A DNA stretch of 7,421 nucleotides, from contig CAZPGL010000062.1 in assembly GCA_964586175.1 (NCBI GenBank), positions 1 through 7,421 on the forward strand, given 5' to 3'. The stretch is from CAZPGL01 sp964586175 (lineage in GTDB: Bacteria > Actinomycetota > Acidimicrobiia > Acidimicrobiales > MedAcidi-G1). Below, piece after piece: positions 1 to 5,955 of this stretch. The translations under genes and the position numbers were made by a program. A model generated the notes under the pieces. It saw only the letters and a program-made list of their open reading frames with translations. It was not told the DNA's origin and did no database searches. Positions within the stretch are counted from its first letter, which is position 1, and the number at the start of each line of letters is the position of its first letter.

Positions 1-826
1 GGCCAAGACGCTGGCCGAGTTCCTGTTCGGCGACGAGGCATCCCTCATCTCGCTCGACATGTCCGAGTACATGGAGAAGCACACGGTGAGCCGCCTGGTC
101 GGTTCTCCCCCTGGCTACGTCGGGTACGACGAGGGCGGCCAGCTCACCGAGGCCGTGCGACGTCGCCCGTTCTCGGTGGTGTTGTTCGACGAGGTGGAAA
201 AGGCCCATCCCGACGTGTTCAACACGCTGCTCCAGATCCTGGAGGAGGGTCGGCTCACCGATTCGCAGGGCCGTTCGGTCGACTTCCGCAACACCGTGCT
301 CATCATGACCTCGAACCTGGGCACCGCCGACCTGCGCAAGGCGAACCTGGGCTTCACCAAGTCCGACGAGGCCGTGTCGTACGAGCGGATGAAGACCAAG
401 GTCCAGGACGCCCTGAAGGCCCATTTCCGCCCCGAGTTCCTGAACCGCATCGACGACACCATCGTGTTCCACGAGCTGTCGGTTGACGAGGTCACGAGCA
501 TCGTCGACCTCATGATCAAGCGGGTGTCGGTCCAGTTGGCCGGTCAGGGCATGGGCCTCGAGTTGACCGACGCCACCAAGGCCCATCTGGCCCAGCAGGG
601 TTACGACCCGACCCTCGGGGCCCGCCCCCTGCGTCGGGCCATCCAGCGGCTCGTCGAGGACCCGCTGTCCGAGCGGCTGCTGCACAAGGAGTTCCGGGCC
701 GGCGAGATTGTCGTCGTCGATGTCGAGGACGACGCCGACGCTCCGGGAGGCCGTTCCATCGTGTTCCGGGCCATCGAGGGCTTCGAGCCGCCGACAGTCG
801 AGCTGGCGGTCGAGAGCGCCGAGTAG
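1..826 (+). CDS. clpC: ATP-dependent Clp protease ATP-binding subunit ClpC, C-terminal part (5' truncated by window)
   Basis: The reading frame is open from base 2, giving the last 274 residues of a Clp/Hsp100 AAA+ unfoldase that feeds substrates to ClpP in the cytoplasm. The visible part is most of the second ATPase module (D2); its Walker A lies just left of the window. Seen in order (fragment numbering): pore-loop GYVGY at about 38-42, Walker B VVLFDE with D63/E64, sensor-1 region TSNLG, an LGF tripeptide at 116-118 matching the ClpP-docking IGF/VGF loop, FRPEFLNR with the probable arginine finger R149, and sensor-2 GARPLRR with R208. The C-terminal small domain ends in an acidic tail, and the stop is TAG at 824-826. 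The block from the MSEYME motif through Walker B is nearly identical to ClpC rather than ClpB, and the LGF loop argues against ClpB, which lacks a ClpP loop. A radA gene downstream fits the classic clpC-radA neighbourhood. N-terminal domain and D1 cannot be judged. Confidence 0.96.
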   Translation, partial: AKTLAEFLFGDEASLISLDMSEYMEKHTVSRLVGSPPGYVGYDEGGQLTEAVRRRPFSVVLFDEVEKAHPDVFNTLLQILEEGRLTDSQGRSVDFRNTVLIMTSNLGTADLRKANLGFTKSDEAVSYERMKTKVQDALKAHFRPEFLNRIDDTIVFHELSVDEVTSIVDLMIKRVSVQLAGQGMGLELTDATKAHLAQQGYDPTLGARPLRRAIQRLVEDPLSERLLHKEFRAGEIVVVDVEDDADAPGGRSIVFRAIEGFEPPTVELAVESAE

Positions 827-855
827 CACGGCGGCGCACAGCCTCGCCGGTCGCC

Positions 856-861
856 TAGCCT
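856..861 (+). promoter_or_regulatory. Candidate -10 box (TAGCCT) for a leaderless transcript of the lipoprotein-HAD gene
   Basis: TAGCCT fits the actinobacterial TANNNT -10 pattern and lies 8 bases before the ATG at 870, so transcription would begin at or next to the start codon. No Shine-Dalgarno-like purine run precedes this ATG. The 43-base gap after clpC holds nothing else recognisable and no convincing -35 box. The site is inferred from position and pattern only. Confidence 0.4.
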
Positions 862-869
862 CACCCCAC

Positions 870-2438
870 ATGCGACGTCTTCTCGCCGCCCCGGTGATCG
901 TGGGCCTGCTGGTGCTCACCGGCTGCCAGGTCGACACCGCGATCACGATCGACGTCGGGTCGGACGGCTCCGGAACGGTCGAGGTGCTCGTCGAGATGGA
1001 CGACGCCGCGGTCGCCGCGGTGGACGGGCTCGACGGCCACCTGCGGGTCGAGGACCTGGCCGATGCCGGCTGGACGGTGGACGGCCCGGTCCGGACGGCG
1101 GTCGACGGCGTCACCCGCATCTGGGCCGTCAAGCCGTTCGCGGTGCCCGAGCGGCTGCCCGGCGTGCTGCGCGACATCGCCGGACCCGAGGTGTTCGAGG
1201 ATGTGGCGCTGGTGCGGGAGCGGTCGTTCGCCCGTACCTCGTGGACGCTGACCGGCGATGTCGACCTGAGCGCCGGTCTCGGGCTGTTCTCCGATCCGCA
1301 ACTGGAGGCCACGTTGTCGGGGCTGACCCTGGGGCTCACCGAGGCGCAACTCCACGAGATGGCCGGCTGCCCGGACGGCGACTGCGATCCGGCCGCCGCC
1401 TTCGGCTTCGACCTGGCCGTGGTGCTCCCCGACGGGGGATCCGGCAACGGGGTGATCGAGTCGGGTGTGGCCCACTGGACCCTCACCCTCGGCGAAGCGC
1501 TGGACGAGCCGTTCCTGCTGGAGTGGACCGTCGAGGACCGGGCCCCCAGGCTGTGGCGCACCGCAGCGGCCATCGCCGCTGTGCTGCTCGTCCTGGTCGT
1601 GGCCTTCCAGATCGTCCGCCGGGTGGTGGGCCGTCAGGCCGGGCCTGCCGCCCCGTCGTCGGGCACCAAGCGGACGCTGCGGCCGACGCGCCGGTCCCGG
1701 GAGATCGTCGAAGAGGCACCACAGAGCGGTGACCCGAACGACCGGAGCCTCCAGCTGCTGGTACTCGGCGGGGTCGGGGTGATCTGGGACGGCGGCACCG
1801 ACCCCGAGGGCCTGCTGGTCACGTTCGTCAGGGAGCGGGGCGGTATCGCCGACCCCAGGGAGATCGCCGACCGCTATCGGGCGGCCAGCCTGGGCCACGT
1901 GTCGCCGGCCGACTTCTGGTCTTCGATCGGGGTCGAGGGCGATGTCGACGAGATCGACGCCGAGTACCTGGCGAGGGTCCAGATCCGGCCCGACGTCGTT
2001 CCGTTCCTGGACCGGATGTCCGAGCGGCAGCTGCCGGTGGCCTGCCTCACCAACGCCGTCCTGCCTTGGTCGGTGCACCTGCGGGAGCGGTTCGGGCTCG
2101 ACGAGTTGGTGGCCCACTGGGTCGTCAGCGGCGAGGTCGGGGCCCGCAAACCCAGCCAGGCAATGTTCGAGGCGCTGCGCCGGATGTCGGGGATCGCCTT
2201 CCCCAACATGCTCCTCATCGACTCCGAGTCGTCGACCCTGGAAGCGGCGCGGGGTGTGGGTATGTCGACGGTGCTGCTGCGGGGCTCGGCGCTCATTCCC
2301 GAGGGCTTCCCCCATCCGGTGATCGACGGGTTCGCCGAGCTGTTCCGTCCCGCCGATCCGGCGCCGCCCGCCGAGGCCGAGACGCAGGAGCCCGAACCGG
2401 AGGAGCCCGAACCGGAGGAGCCCGAACCGGAGGACTGA
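870..2438 (+). CDS. LppM-like lipoprotein domain fused through a transmembrane helix to a degenerate HAD-like domain
   Basis: The product has 522 residues. The N-terminus is a lipoprotein signal peptide: MRRLL, a hydrophobic core, then lipobox LTGC with C19 as the lipidated Cys. Residues 20-225 resemble the actinobacterial LppM lipoprotein family, which has a similar WTLTGDVDLS-like strand, an LxVxLP-then-GN segment and a WTLTLG segment, followed by a membrane helix. C167 and C172 could form a disulfide outside the cell. A helix at about 231-249 is followed by Arg-rich RRVVGR, placing the rest in the cytoplasm by the positive-inside rule. Residues 294-490 look like a HAD-superfamily fold: LGGVGVIWDG (motif I region), LTN at 393-395 (motif II), RK at 426-427 (motif III Lys) and LLIDSE at 448-453 (motif IV). 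The motif I nucleophile Asp is replaced by V298 and the second motif IV Asp by S452, so ordinary phosphatase chemistry is unlikely. The C-terminus is a Pro/Glu tail. The start at 870 is chosen because it begins the signal peptide and follows a possible -10 box; the frame stays open upstream but there overlaps clpC. The LppM assignment is by remembered resemblance. The function is unknown; sensing or scaffolding at the membrane is speculation. Confidence 0.85.
   Translation: MRRLLAAPVIVGLLVLTGCQVDTAITIDVGSDGSGTVEVLVEMDDAAVAAVDGLDGHLRVEDLADAGWTVDGPVRTAVDGVTRIWAVKPFAVPERLPGVLRDIAGPEVFEDVALVRERSFARTSWTLTGDVDLSAGLGLFSDPQLEATLSGLTLGLTEAQLHEMAGCPDGDCDPAAAFGFDLAVVLPDGGSGNGVIESGVAHWTLTLGEALDEPFLLEWTVEDRAPRLWRTAAAIAAVLLVLVVAFQIVRRVVGRQAGPAAPSSGTKRTLRPTRRSREIVEEAPQSGDPNDRSLQLLVLGGVGVIWDGGTDPEGLLVTFVRERGGIADPREIADRYRAASLGHVSPADFWSSIGVEGDVDEIDAEYLARVQIRPDVVPFLDRMSERQLPVACLTNAVLPWSVHLRERFGLDELVAHWVVSGEVGARKPSQAMFEALRRMSGIAFPNMLLIDSESSTLEAARGVGMSTVLLRGSALIPEGFPHPVIDGFAELFRPADPAPPAEAETQEPEPEEPEPEEPEPED
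2388..2432 (+). repeat. Three perfect 15-bp tandem repeats encoding an acidic Pro-Glu tail
   Basis: The unit GAGCCCGAACCGGAG occurs three times head to tail without mismatch (2388-2402, 2403-2417, 2418-2432) and is followed directly by GAC and the TGA stop. Each unit encodes Glu-Pro-Glu-Pro-Glu, forming the last residues of the lipoprotein-HAD protein. The repeat is in frame, so copy-number change by slippage would only lengthen or shorten the acidic tail by five residues per unit. Confidence 0.95.
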
Positions 2439-2465
2439 GTTCCGGTCGTTGTCACTGGTCGTCCG

Positions 2466-2471
2466 TAGGGT
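2466..2471 (+). promoter_or_regulatory. Candidate -10 box (TAGGGT) for leaderless radA transcription
   Basis: TAGGGT matches TANNNT and ends 7 bases before the radA ATG at 2479, which is the geometry of a leaderless actinobacterial promoter. A TTGTCA at 2449-2454 resembles a -35 box, but the 11-base spacer is too short for a normal sigma-70 type promoter, so only the -10 is proposed. No ribosome binding site is visible between the upstream stop and the ATG. Confidence 0.35.
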
Positions 2472-2478
2472 CGCCGCC

Positions 2479-3903
2479 ATGACCTCGATCGAATCCGACT
2501 GCTCTCCGACCGCTCGACGCCGCGGGTTCCGCTGTGGATCGTGTGGGGCCGCACACCCCCAGTGGGCCGGACGGTGTGCCAACTGCGGCGACTGGAACTC
2601 GTTGGCCCCCGCGGCGACTCCGGACCGTCCGGGGTCGCCGTCGGCCCGGGCCATACCCCTGGCCGATGTGGCCGCTGCGACCCACGCCCCGGCCGCCACC
2701 GGGGTGGACGAGTTCGACCGGGCCCTGTCCGGCGGGCTGGTCGCCGGGTCGGTCACCCTGTTGGGAGGCCAGCCGGGGGTCGGTAAGTCCACGCTCATGT
2801 TGCAGGTGGCGTCGTCGTGGGCCCGGGCCCGGGGGCCGGTGTTGATGGTGAGCGCCGAGGAGTCGGCCGCCCAGGTGCGGCGTCGAGCCGACCGGCTCGA
2901 CGCCGTGCACGACCGCCTGTGGCTGGCCGGCGACCCGGCGGTCGAGGCCGTCGTCGATCAACTCGACCAGGTGCACCCCGAGCTGTTGGTCGTCGATTCA
3001 ATCCAGACCGTCCACGTCGACGGCCCGTCCTCGGGTCCGGGCACCCCGGCGCAGGTACGGGCCAGCGCCCAGCGGCTGGTGGCCGAGGCCAAGGGGCGGG
3101 GGCTGGCCACCGTCCTGGTCGGCCACGTCGTCAAGGACGGCGGCCTGGCCGGACCCAAGGTGCTCGAGCACGTCGTGGACACGGTGGTCGAGCTCACCGG
3201 CGACCGCCATCACGCCCTGCGGCTGCTGCGGGTGGCCAAGCACCGGTTCGGGCCCACCGACGAGCTCGGGGTGTTCGAGATCGCCGGAGACGGCATGCGT
3301 TCCGTCGCTGATCCGAGCCGGCTGTTCCTGGCCGACCGGGCCACTGGGGTGCCGGGGTCGGTGGTGGTGCCGGCCCTCGAGGGGCACCGGCCGCTCCTCG
3401 TCGAGCTCCAGGCCCTGGCGGTCCGGGCCACCACCGCCCATCCGCGCCGTTCCTCGCAGGGGGTCGACGCCCGCCGGCTGGCCCTGCTCCTGGCGGTCTT
3501 GGAGCGGTGGGCGGGGTGTGCCCTCGGTGACCTCGACGTGTTCGTGTCGGCGGCGGGTGGGGCAACGGTCACCGAACCGGCCGCCGACCTTGCCGTGGCC
3601 CTGGCCGTCGCCTCGGCCACCACCGGTCACAGGCTGCCGGACGACACGGTGGCGTGCGGTGAGGTCGGCCTGGGCGGCGAGGTCCGACAGGCGGTGGGGA
3701 TCGAACGACGGCTGGCTGAGGCGCAGCGCCTGGGGTTCCGGCGGGCCGTGGTACCGGCGTCGGCACCCGAGCCGCCTTCCGGGCTCACCGCGATCCGAGT
3801 GGGCACCCTGGCCGAGGCGGTGGCGGTCGCGTTCGTGCCGGCGCGCTCGGCGGCGGTTCCAACGTGCGCCGAACCGCCGTCGTCGTCGATACTGGCGTCA
3901 TGA
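2479..3903 (+). CDS. radA: DNA repair protein RadA
   Basis: RadA (Sms) is a RecA-like, DnaB-type ATPase that processes recombination intermediates and helps branch migration. The product has 474 residues, close to the usual 450-480. Domains in order: an N-terminal four-Cys zinc finger (C19, C22, C33, C36, with WAGRC and NCGDWN around it); a RecA-like ATPase core with Walker A GGQPGVGKST (96-105) and Walker B LLVVDS with D173; the RadA-specific motif, here KHRFG at 254-258 in place of the usual KNRFG; and a C-terminal Lon-protease-like domain (about 355-455) with GGATVTEPAADLA and GEVGLGGEVR. The start at 2479 is preferred over the in-frame ATG at 2449 because it lies closer to the zinc finger and has a possible -10 box 7 bases upstream. 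The stop TGA overlaps the next ATG (ATGA, 3900-3903), suggesting translational coupling with the hydrolase gene. The family assignment is secure. Confidence 0.97.
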   Translation: MTSIESDCSPTARRRGFRCGSCGAAHPQWAGRCANCGDWNSLAPAATPDRPGSPSARAIPLADVAAATHAPAATGVDEFDRALSGGLVAGSVTLLGGQPGVGKSTLMLQVASSWARARGPVLMVSAEESAAQVRRRADRLDAVHDRLWLAGDPAVEAVVDQLDQVHPELLVVDSIQTVHVDGPSSGPGTPAQVRASAQRLVAEAKGRGLATVLVGHVVKDGGLAGPKVLEHVVDTVVELTGDRHHALRLLRVAKHRFGPTDELGVFEIAGDGMRSVADPSRLFLADRATGVPGSVVVPALEGHRPLLVELQALAVRATTAHPRRSSQGVDARRLALLLAVLERWAGCALGDLDVFVSAAGGATVTEPAADLAVALAVASATTGHRLPDDTVACGEVGLGGEVRQAVGIERRLAEAQRLGFRRAVVPASAPEPPSGLTAIRVGTLAEAVAVAFVPARSAAVPTCAEPPSSSILAS

Positions 3904-4562
3904 GGATCACCCTGCCCTCGGGTACCCCGGCCGAATTGGCGCACCCGTCGACGGGACCCGGTCGCCGTGGTCTGGTCGTGATCCCCGACATCATGGGTCT
4001 CCGCCCGTTGTTCGACGACCTGGTGGCCGACCTGGCCGATACCCACGGGTGGTCGGTGTGCGCCTTCGAGCTGTACCCGGGGCGGGAGCACCTGGAGGTC
4101 GCCGACCGTCTGACGGCCGGCGCCACCCTCACCGACGACCGGGTGCTGGGCGACGCCGTCGCCGCGGCCGACGCCACCGGGGCCGACGCGGTCGGGGTGT
4201 TGGGCTTCTGCATGGGCGGCATGTACACCTTGAAAGCCGTGGCGACGGGCCGCTTCGACCGCCACTGCCCGTTCTACGGCATGATCCGGGTGCCTGAGCA
4301 CTGGCAGGGAGCGGGCCAGGCCGAACCCCTCGACGCGTTGGCGGCCGGTGACGCCGCCTCGGTGCTGGCCGTCATCGGCACCGAGGACGGCTGGACGCCG
4401 CCCGACCAGGTCGACGAGTTGGCGGCGAGCGGGGCGACGGTGGTCCGCTACGAGGGGGCCGACCACGGGTTCGTCCACGATCCGTCCCGTCCGGCCCACC
4501 GGGCTGAGGACGCCGCCGACGCCTGGTCCCGGGTGATCGCCTGGTTGACGCCTGCGGGCTGA
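3900..4562 (+). CDS. Dienelactone hydrolase family protein (alpha/beta hydrolase)
   Basis: The product has 220 residues, within the usual 220-250 of the dienelactone hydrolase family, cytoplasmic and without a signal peptide. The catalytic triad is readable: nucleophile C104 in the GFCMGG elbow, D163 in GTEDGWTP, and H189 in GADHGF. The N-terminal strand and loop LVVIPDIMGL is also typical. True dienelactone hydrolase cleaves dienelactone to maleylacetate in chlorocatechol breakdown, but many homologues hydrolyse other, unknown esters or lactones; nothing nearby suggests aromatic catabolism, so the substrate is unassigned. The start at 3900 overlaps the radA stop by 4 bases. The frame opens upstream to an ATG at 3864, but that lies inside radA and would add only 12 uncharacteristic residues. 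The gene ends 15 bases before the convergent crp stop, with no terminator hairpin visible between them. Confidence 0.9.
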   Translation: MRITLPSGTPAELAHPSTGPGRRGLVVIPDIMGLRPLFDDLVADLADTHGWSVCAFELYPGREHLEVADRLTAGATLTDDRVLGDAVAAADATGADAVGVLGFCMGGMYTLKAVATGRFDRHCPFYGMIRVPEHWQGAGQAEPLDALAAGDAASVLAVIGTEDGWTPPDQVDELAASGATVVRYEGADHGFVHDPSRPAHRAEDAADAWSRVIAWLTPAG

Positions 4563-4577
4563 GCGGCGACTGGTGGG

Positions 4578-5237
4578 TCAGCGGGCCCTGATGGTGAGTT
4601 GCTCGCGGTTGATGATGCGGTAGGTGCGGTCGATCTGTTCGATCCACCGCAGCCGTATGAACGAGGCGATGGCCTTGTTGACCCGTTCGCGTGAAGCGCC
4701 GACCATGCCGGCCAGCTCCTCCTGGGTGATGGGCAGCGAGAACTCGTCGCTGTCGCCGGCCAGCTCGAGCAGCCGCTTGGCGGTGCGTCCGGTGACGTCC
4801 AGGAACACCGAGTCGGCCAGGGCCTCGTCCATGTTGCGGAGCCGCCCGGCCAGCATGTCGACGACCCGCCAGAGCAGGTCGGGGTCGTTGCGGTAGAGGG
4901 CCCGTACCGGCGCATAGGGCACGCACGTGACCATGGAGGTTTCGAGGGCCCGGGCCTCGGCGGAACGGCCGTGCCCGTCGAACAGGCCCATCTCGCCGAA
5001 CAGGTCGCCCGACTCCATGAGCGCCACCATGGATTCGCGGCCGTCGATGGACTTGTTGGCGATGGCGATGCGCCCGGAGAGCACGATGTACAGCTCGTCG
5101 GGTTCGTCGCCTTCGCGGAACATCACGTCGCCGCGGCGCAGCTCCCGGTCGGTCGACGCGTTGACCACGGCATCCAGGGCGTTCTCGTCGAGGTCGGCGA
5201 AGAGGGTGGTTTCGCGGAAGAAGGTGGTGTCGGGCAT
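4578..5237 (-). CDS. crp: Crp/Fnr family (Crp/GlxR-type) cyclic-nucleotide-responsive transcriptional regulator
   Basis: The product has 219 residues, the normal length for this family. Residues about 7-125 form the cyclic-nucleotide-binding beta-barrel, with the phosphate-binding cassette GDLFGEMGLFDGHGRSA (77-93): E82 and R91 are at the conserved ligand-contacting positions, so cAMP binding is probable. A dimerisation helix follows (about 117-143), then VTGRTAKRLLEL and a winged helix-turn-helix with ITQEELAGMVGASRERVNKA (170-189). This recognition region closely matches the mycobacterial Crp (Rv3676) and corynebacterial GlxR group, which act as global regulators. No Cys cluster is present, arguing against an Fnr-type iron-sulfur sensor. 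The start codon is the complement of 5235-5237; no Shine-Dalgarno sequence precedes it. It is divergent from ispD and convergent with the hydrolase, so it is a single-gene unit. The regulon cannot be deduced from this window. Confidence 0.93.
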   Translation of the reverse strand: MPDTTFFRETTLFADLDENALDAVVNASTDRELRRGDVMFREGDEPDELYIVLSGRIAIANKSIDGRESMVALMESGDLFGEMGLFDGHGRSAEARALETSMVTCVPYAPVRALYRNDPDLLWRVVDMLAGRLRNMDEALADSVFLDVTGRTAKRLLELAGDSDEFSLPITQEELAGMVGASRERVNKAIASFIRLRWIEQIDRTYRIINREQLTIRAR

Positions 5238-5243
5238 GTCGGG

Positions 5244-5276
5244 CGACCATGCTAGTGACGTGCAGCCCGACCATGC
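5244..5276 (+). repeat. Pair of 9-bp direct repeats (CGACCATGC) in the crp-ispD divergent region
   Basis: CGACCATGC is present at 5244-5252 and again at 5268-5276, 24 bases start to start, in the divergent regulatory region. The first copy overlaps the proposed crp -10 box. It might be a regulator binding site or chance; there is no palindromic TGTGA-N6-TCACA Crp consensus in the region. Confidence 0.4.
5249..5254 (-). promoter_or_regulatory. Candidate -10 box (TAGCAT) for crp
   Basis: On the minus strand TAGCAT fits TANNNT and ends 11 bases before the crp ATG, so the mRNA would have no leader or one of a few bases. No good -35 element is seen. It lies in the short crp-ispD divergent region and between two copies of a 9-base direct repeat. 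The assignment rests on pattern and position only. Confidence 0.3.
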
Positions 5277-5280
5277 CGGA

Positions 5281-5286
5281 TACGGT
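5281..5286 (+). promoter_or_regulatory. Candidate -10 box (TACGGT) for the ispD-ispF-rlmB operon
   Basis: TACGGT matches TANNNT and would give a transcript start near 5293, about 18 bases before the preferred GTG start of ispD at 5311. This position would be inside the coding region if ispD began at 5236 or 5260, so promoter and start-site choice stand or fall together. No clear -35 is seen. Confidence 0.25.
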
Positions 5287-5310
5287 GTCGCTCCCGCTGA
5301 CGGGGCCGAG

Positions 5311-5955
5311 GTGTGGACCGTCGTCGTGGCCGCCGGCCGGGGCGCCCGGTTCGGGGCCGACAAGCAGGTGGCCGACCTGGATGGCCGGACGGTGCTGGCC
5401 CGGTCGGTCGCGGTGGCCGGCACGGTCGGAGGGGTGGTCGTGGTGGTCGCCGGCGACCGTACGAAACAGGTGGCGACGGCGTTCGCCGACGACTCAACGG
5501 TGGTCGCCGTCGTGGCCGGTGGGGCCAGCCGGTCGGCGTCGGTGCGGGCCGGTCTGGCCGTCGTACCTGAGGCCGCCGACATGATCCTGGTCCACGACGG
5601 GGCCCGACCGCTGGCGTCGCCGGCGTTGTTCCGGTCGGTGGTCGAGGCGGTGGGCGCCGGTGCCGATGCCGTGGTCCCCGGGGTGCCGGTTGCCGATTCC
5701 CTGCGCCGCATGACGGGCGGCCCGGTCGACCGGTCGGGGGTGGTCGCCGTCCAGACCCCGCAGGGCTTTCCGGCCGGCCTGCTGCGTGGCGCCCACCGGG
5801 GCGAGGCCGACGCATCCGACGATGCGTCGCTGGTCGAGGCGGCGGGTGGCACAGTGGTGGTCGTGGACGGGGAGCGGACCAACCTGAAGATCACGACGCC
5901 GGCCGACCTGGATGTCGCCCGGCGGATCCTGGCCGAGTGGGGCGACGATGGCTGA
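5311..5955 (+). CDS. ispD: 2-C-methyl-D-erythritol 4-phosphate cytidylyltransferase (IspD)
   Basis: IspD joins CTP and methylerythritol 4-phosphate to give CDP-methylerythritol, the third step of the MEP isoprenoid pathway. From the GTG at 5311 the product has 214 residues. Visible motifs: CTP-binding loop AAGRGARFGADKQ (7-19, with R13 and K18), VHDGARP with D96, the VDRSG segment with the conserved Arg, TPQGF (149-153), SDDASLVE (169-176) and NLKITTP with K193. The start is uncertain: in-frame ATG 5236 and GTG 5260 would add 25 or 17 residues of non-family sequence, and ATG 5236 would overlap the crp start codon. GTG 5311 places the protein start directly before the first beta strand (WTVVVAAGRG), as in homologues, and leaves room for a divergent promoter, although the ribosome binding site is weak. 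The 3' end overlaps ispF by 8 bases, indicating one operon. Confidence 0.93.
   Translation: MWTVVVAAGRGARFGADKQVADLDGRTVLARSVAVAGTVGGVVVVVAGDRTKQVATAFADDSTVVAVVAGGASRSASVRAGLAVVPEAADMILVHDGARPLASPALFRSVVEAVGAGADAVVPGVPVADSLRRMTGGPVDRSGVVAVQTPQGFPAGLLRGAHRGEADASDDASLVEAAGGTVVVVDGERTNLKITTPADLDVARRILAEWGDDG
5808..5829. other. Perfect 9-bp inverted repeat with 4-base loop inside ispD
   Basis: Bases 5808-5816 (CGACGCATC) are the exact reverse complement of 5821-5829, separated by CGAC, so the mRNA could form a 9-bp hairpin. It encodes the conserved substrate-binding segment Asp-Ala-Ser-Asp-Asp-Ala-Ser. The repeat of Asp-Ala-Ser at protein level explains part of the symmetry. A regulatory role is not shown; no U-run follows, so it is not an intrinsic terminator. 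Confidence 0.6.

Noticed and set aside
861..2798. 645-codon open frame on the minus strand opposite the lipoprotein-HAD gene and the start of radA
   Set aside because: Composition is Arg/Gly/Pro/His-rich with no recognisable domain, as expected from the antisense of high-GC coding DNA; the + strand carries clear lipoprotein, HAD-like and RadA motifs.
3627..4499. 290-codon minus-strand frame opposite the end of radA and the hydrolase gene
   Set aside because: It crosses the radA-hydrolase boundary, lacks any motif, and opposes a + strand gene with an intact catalytic triad.
4563..4577. Bidirectional terminator between the hydrolase and crp stops
   Set aside because: The 15-base gap has no inverted repeat or T-run.
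4927..5235. Long N-terminal extension of IspD starting opposite crp
   Set aside because: The added Ser/Arg/Met-rich sequence is the antisense of the well-supported crp gene and has no IspD homology.
5244..5300. Crp-type binding palindrome (TGTGA-N6-TCACA) in the divergent region
   Set aside because: Only an isolated GTGAC is present; the second half-site is missing on both strands.
5898..5947. Upstream ATG at 5912 as the ispF start
   Set aside because: The 12 extra residues do not match the IspF N-terminus and would increase the overlap with ispD to 44 bases; ATG 5948 starts directly at the conserved GFDVH region.
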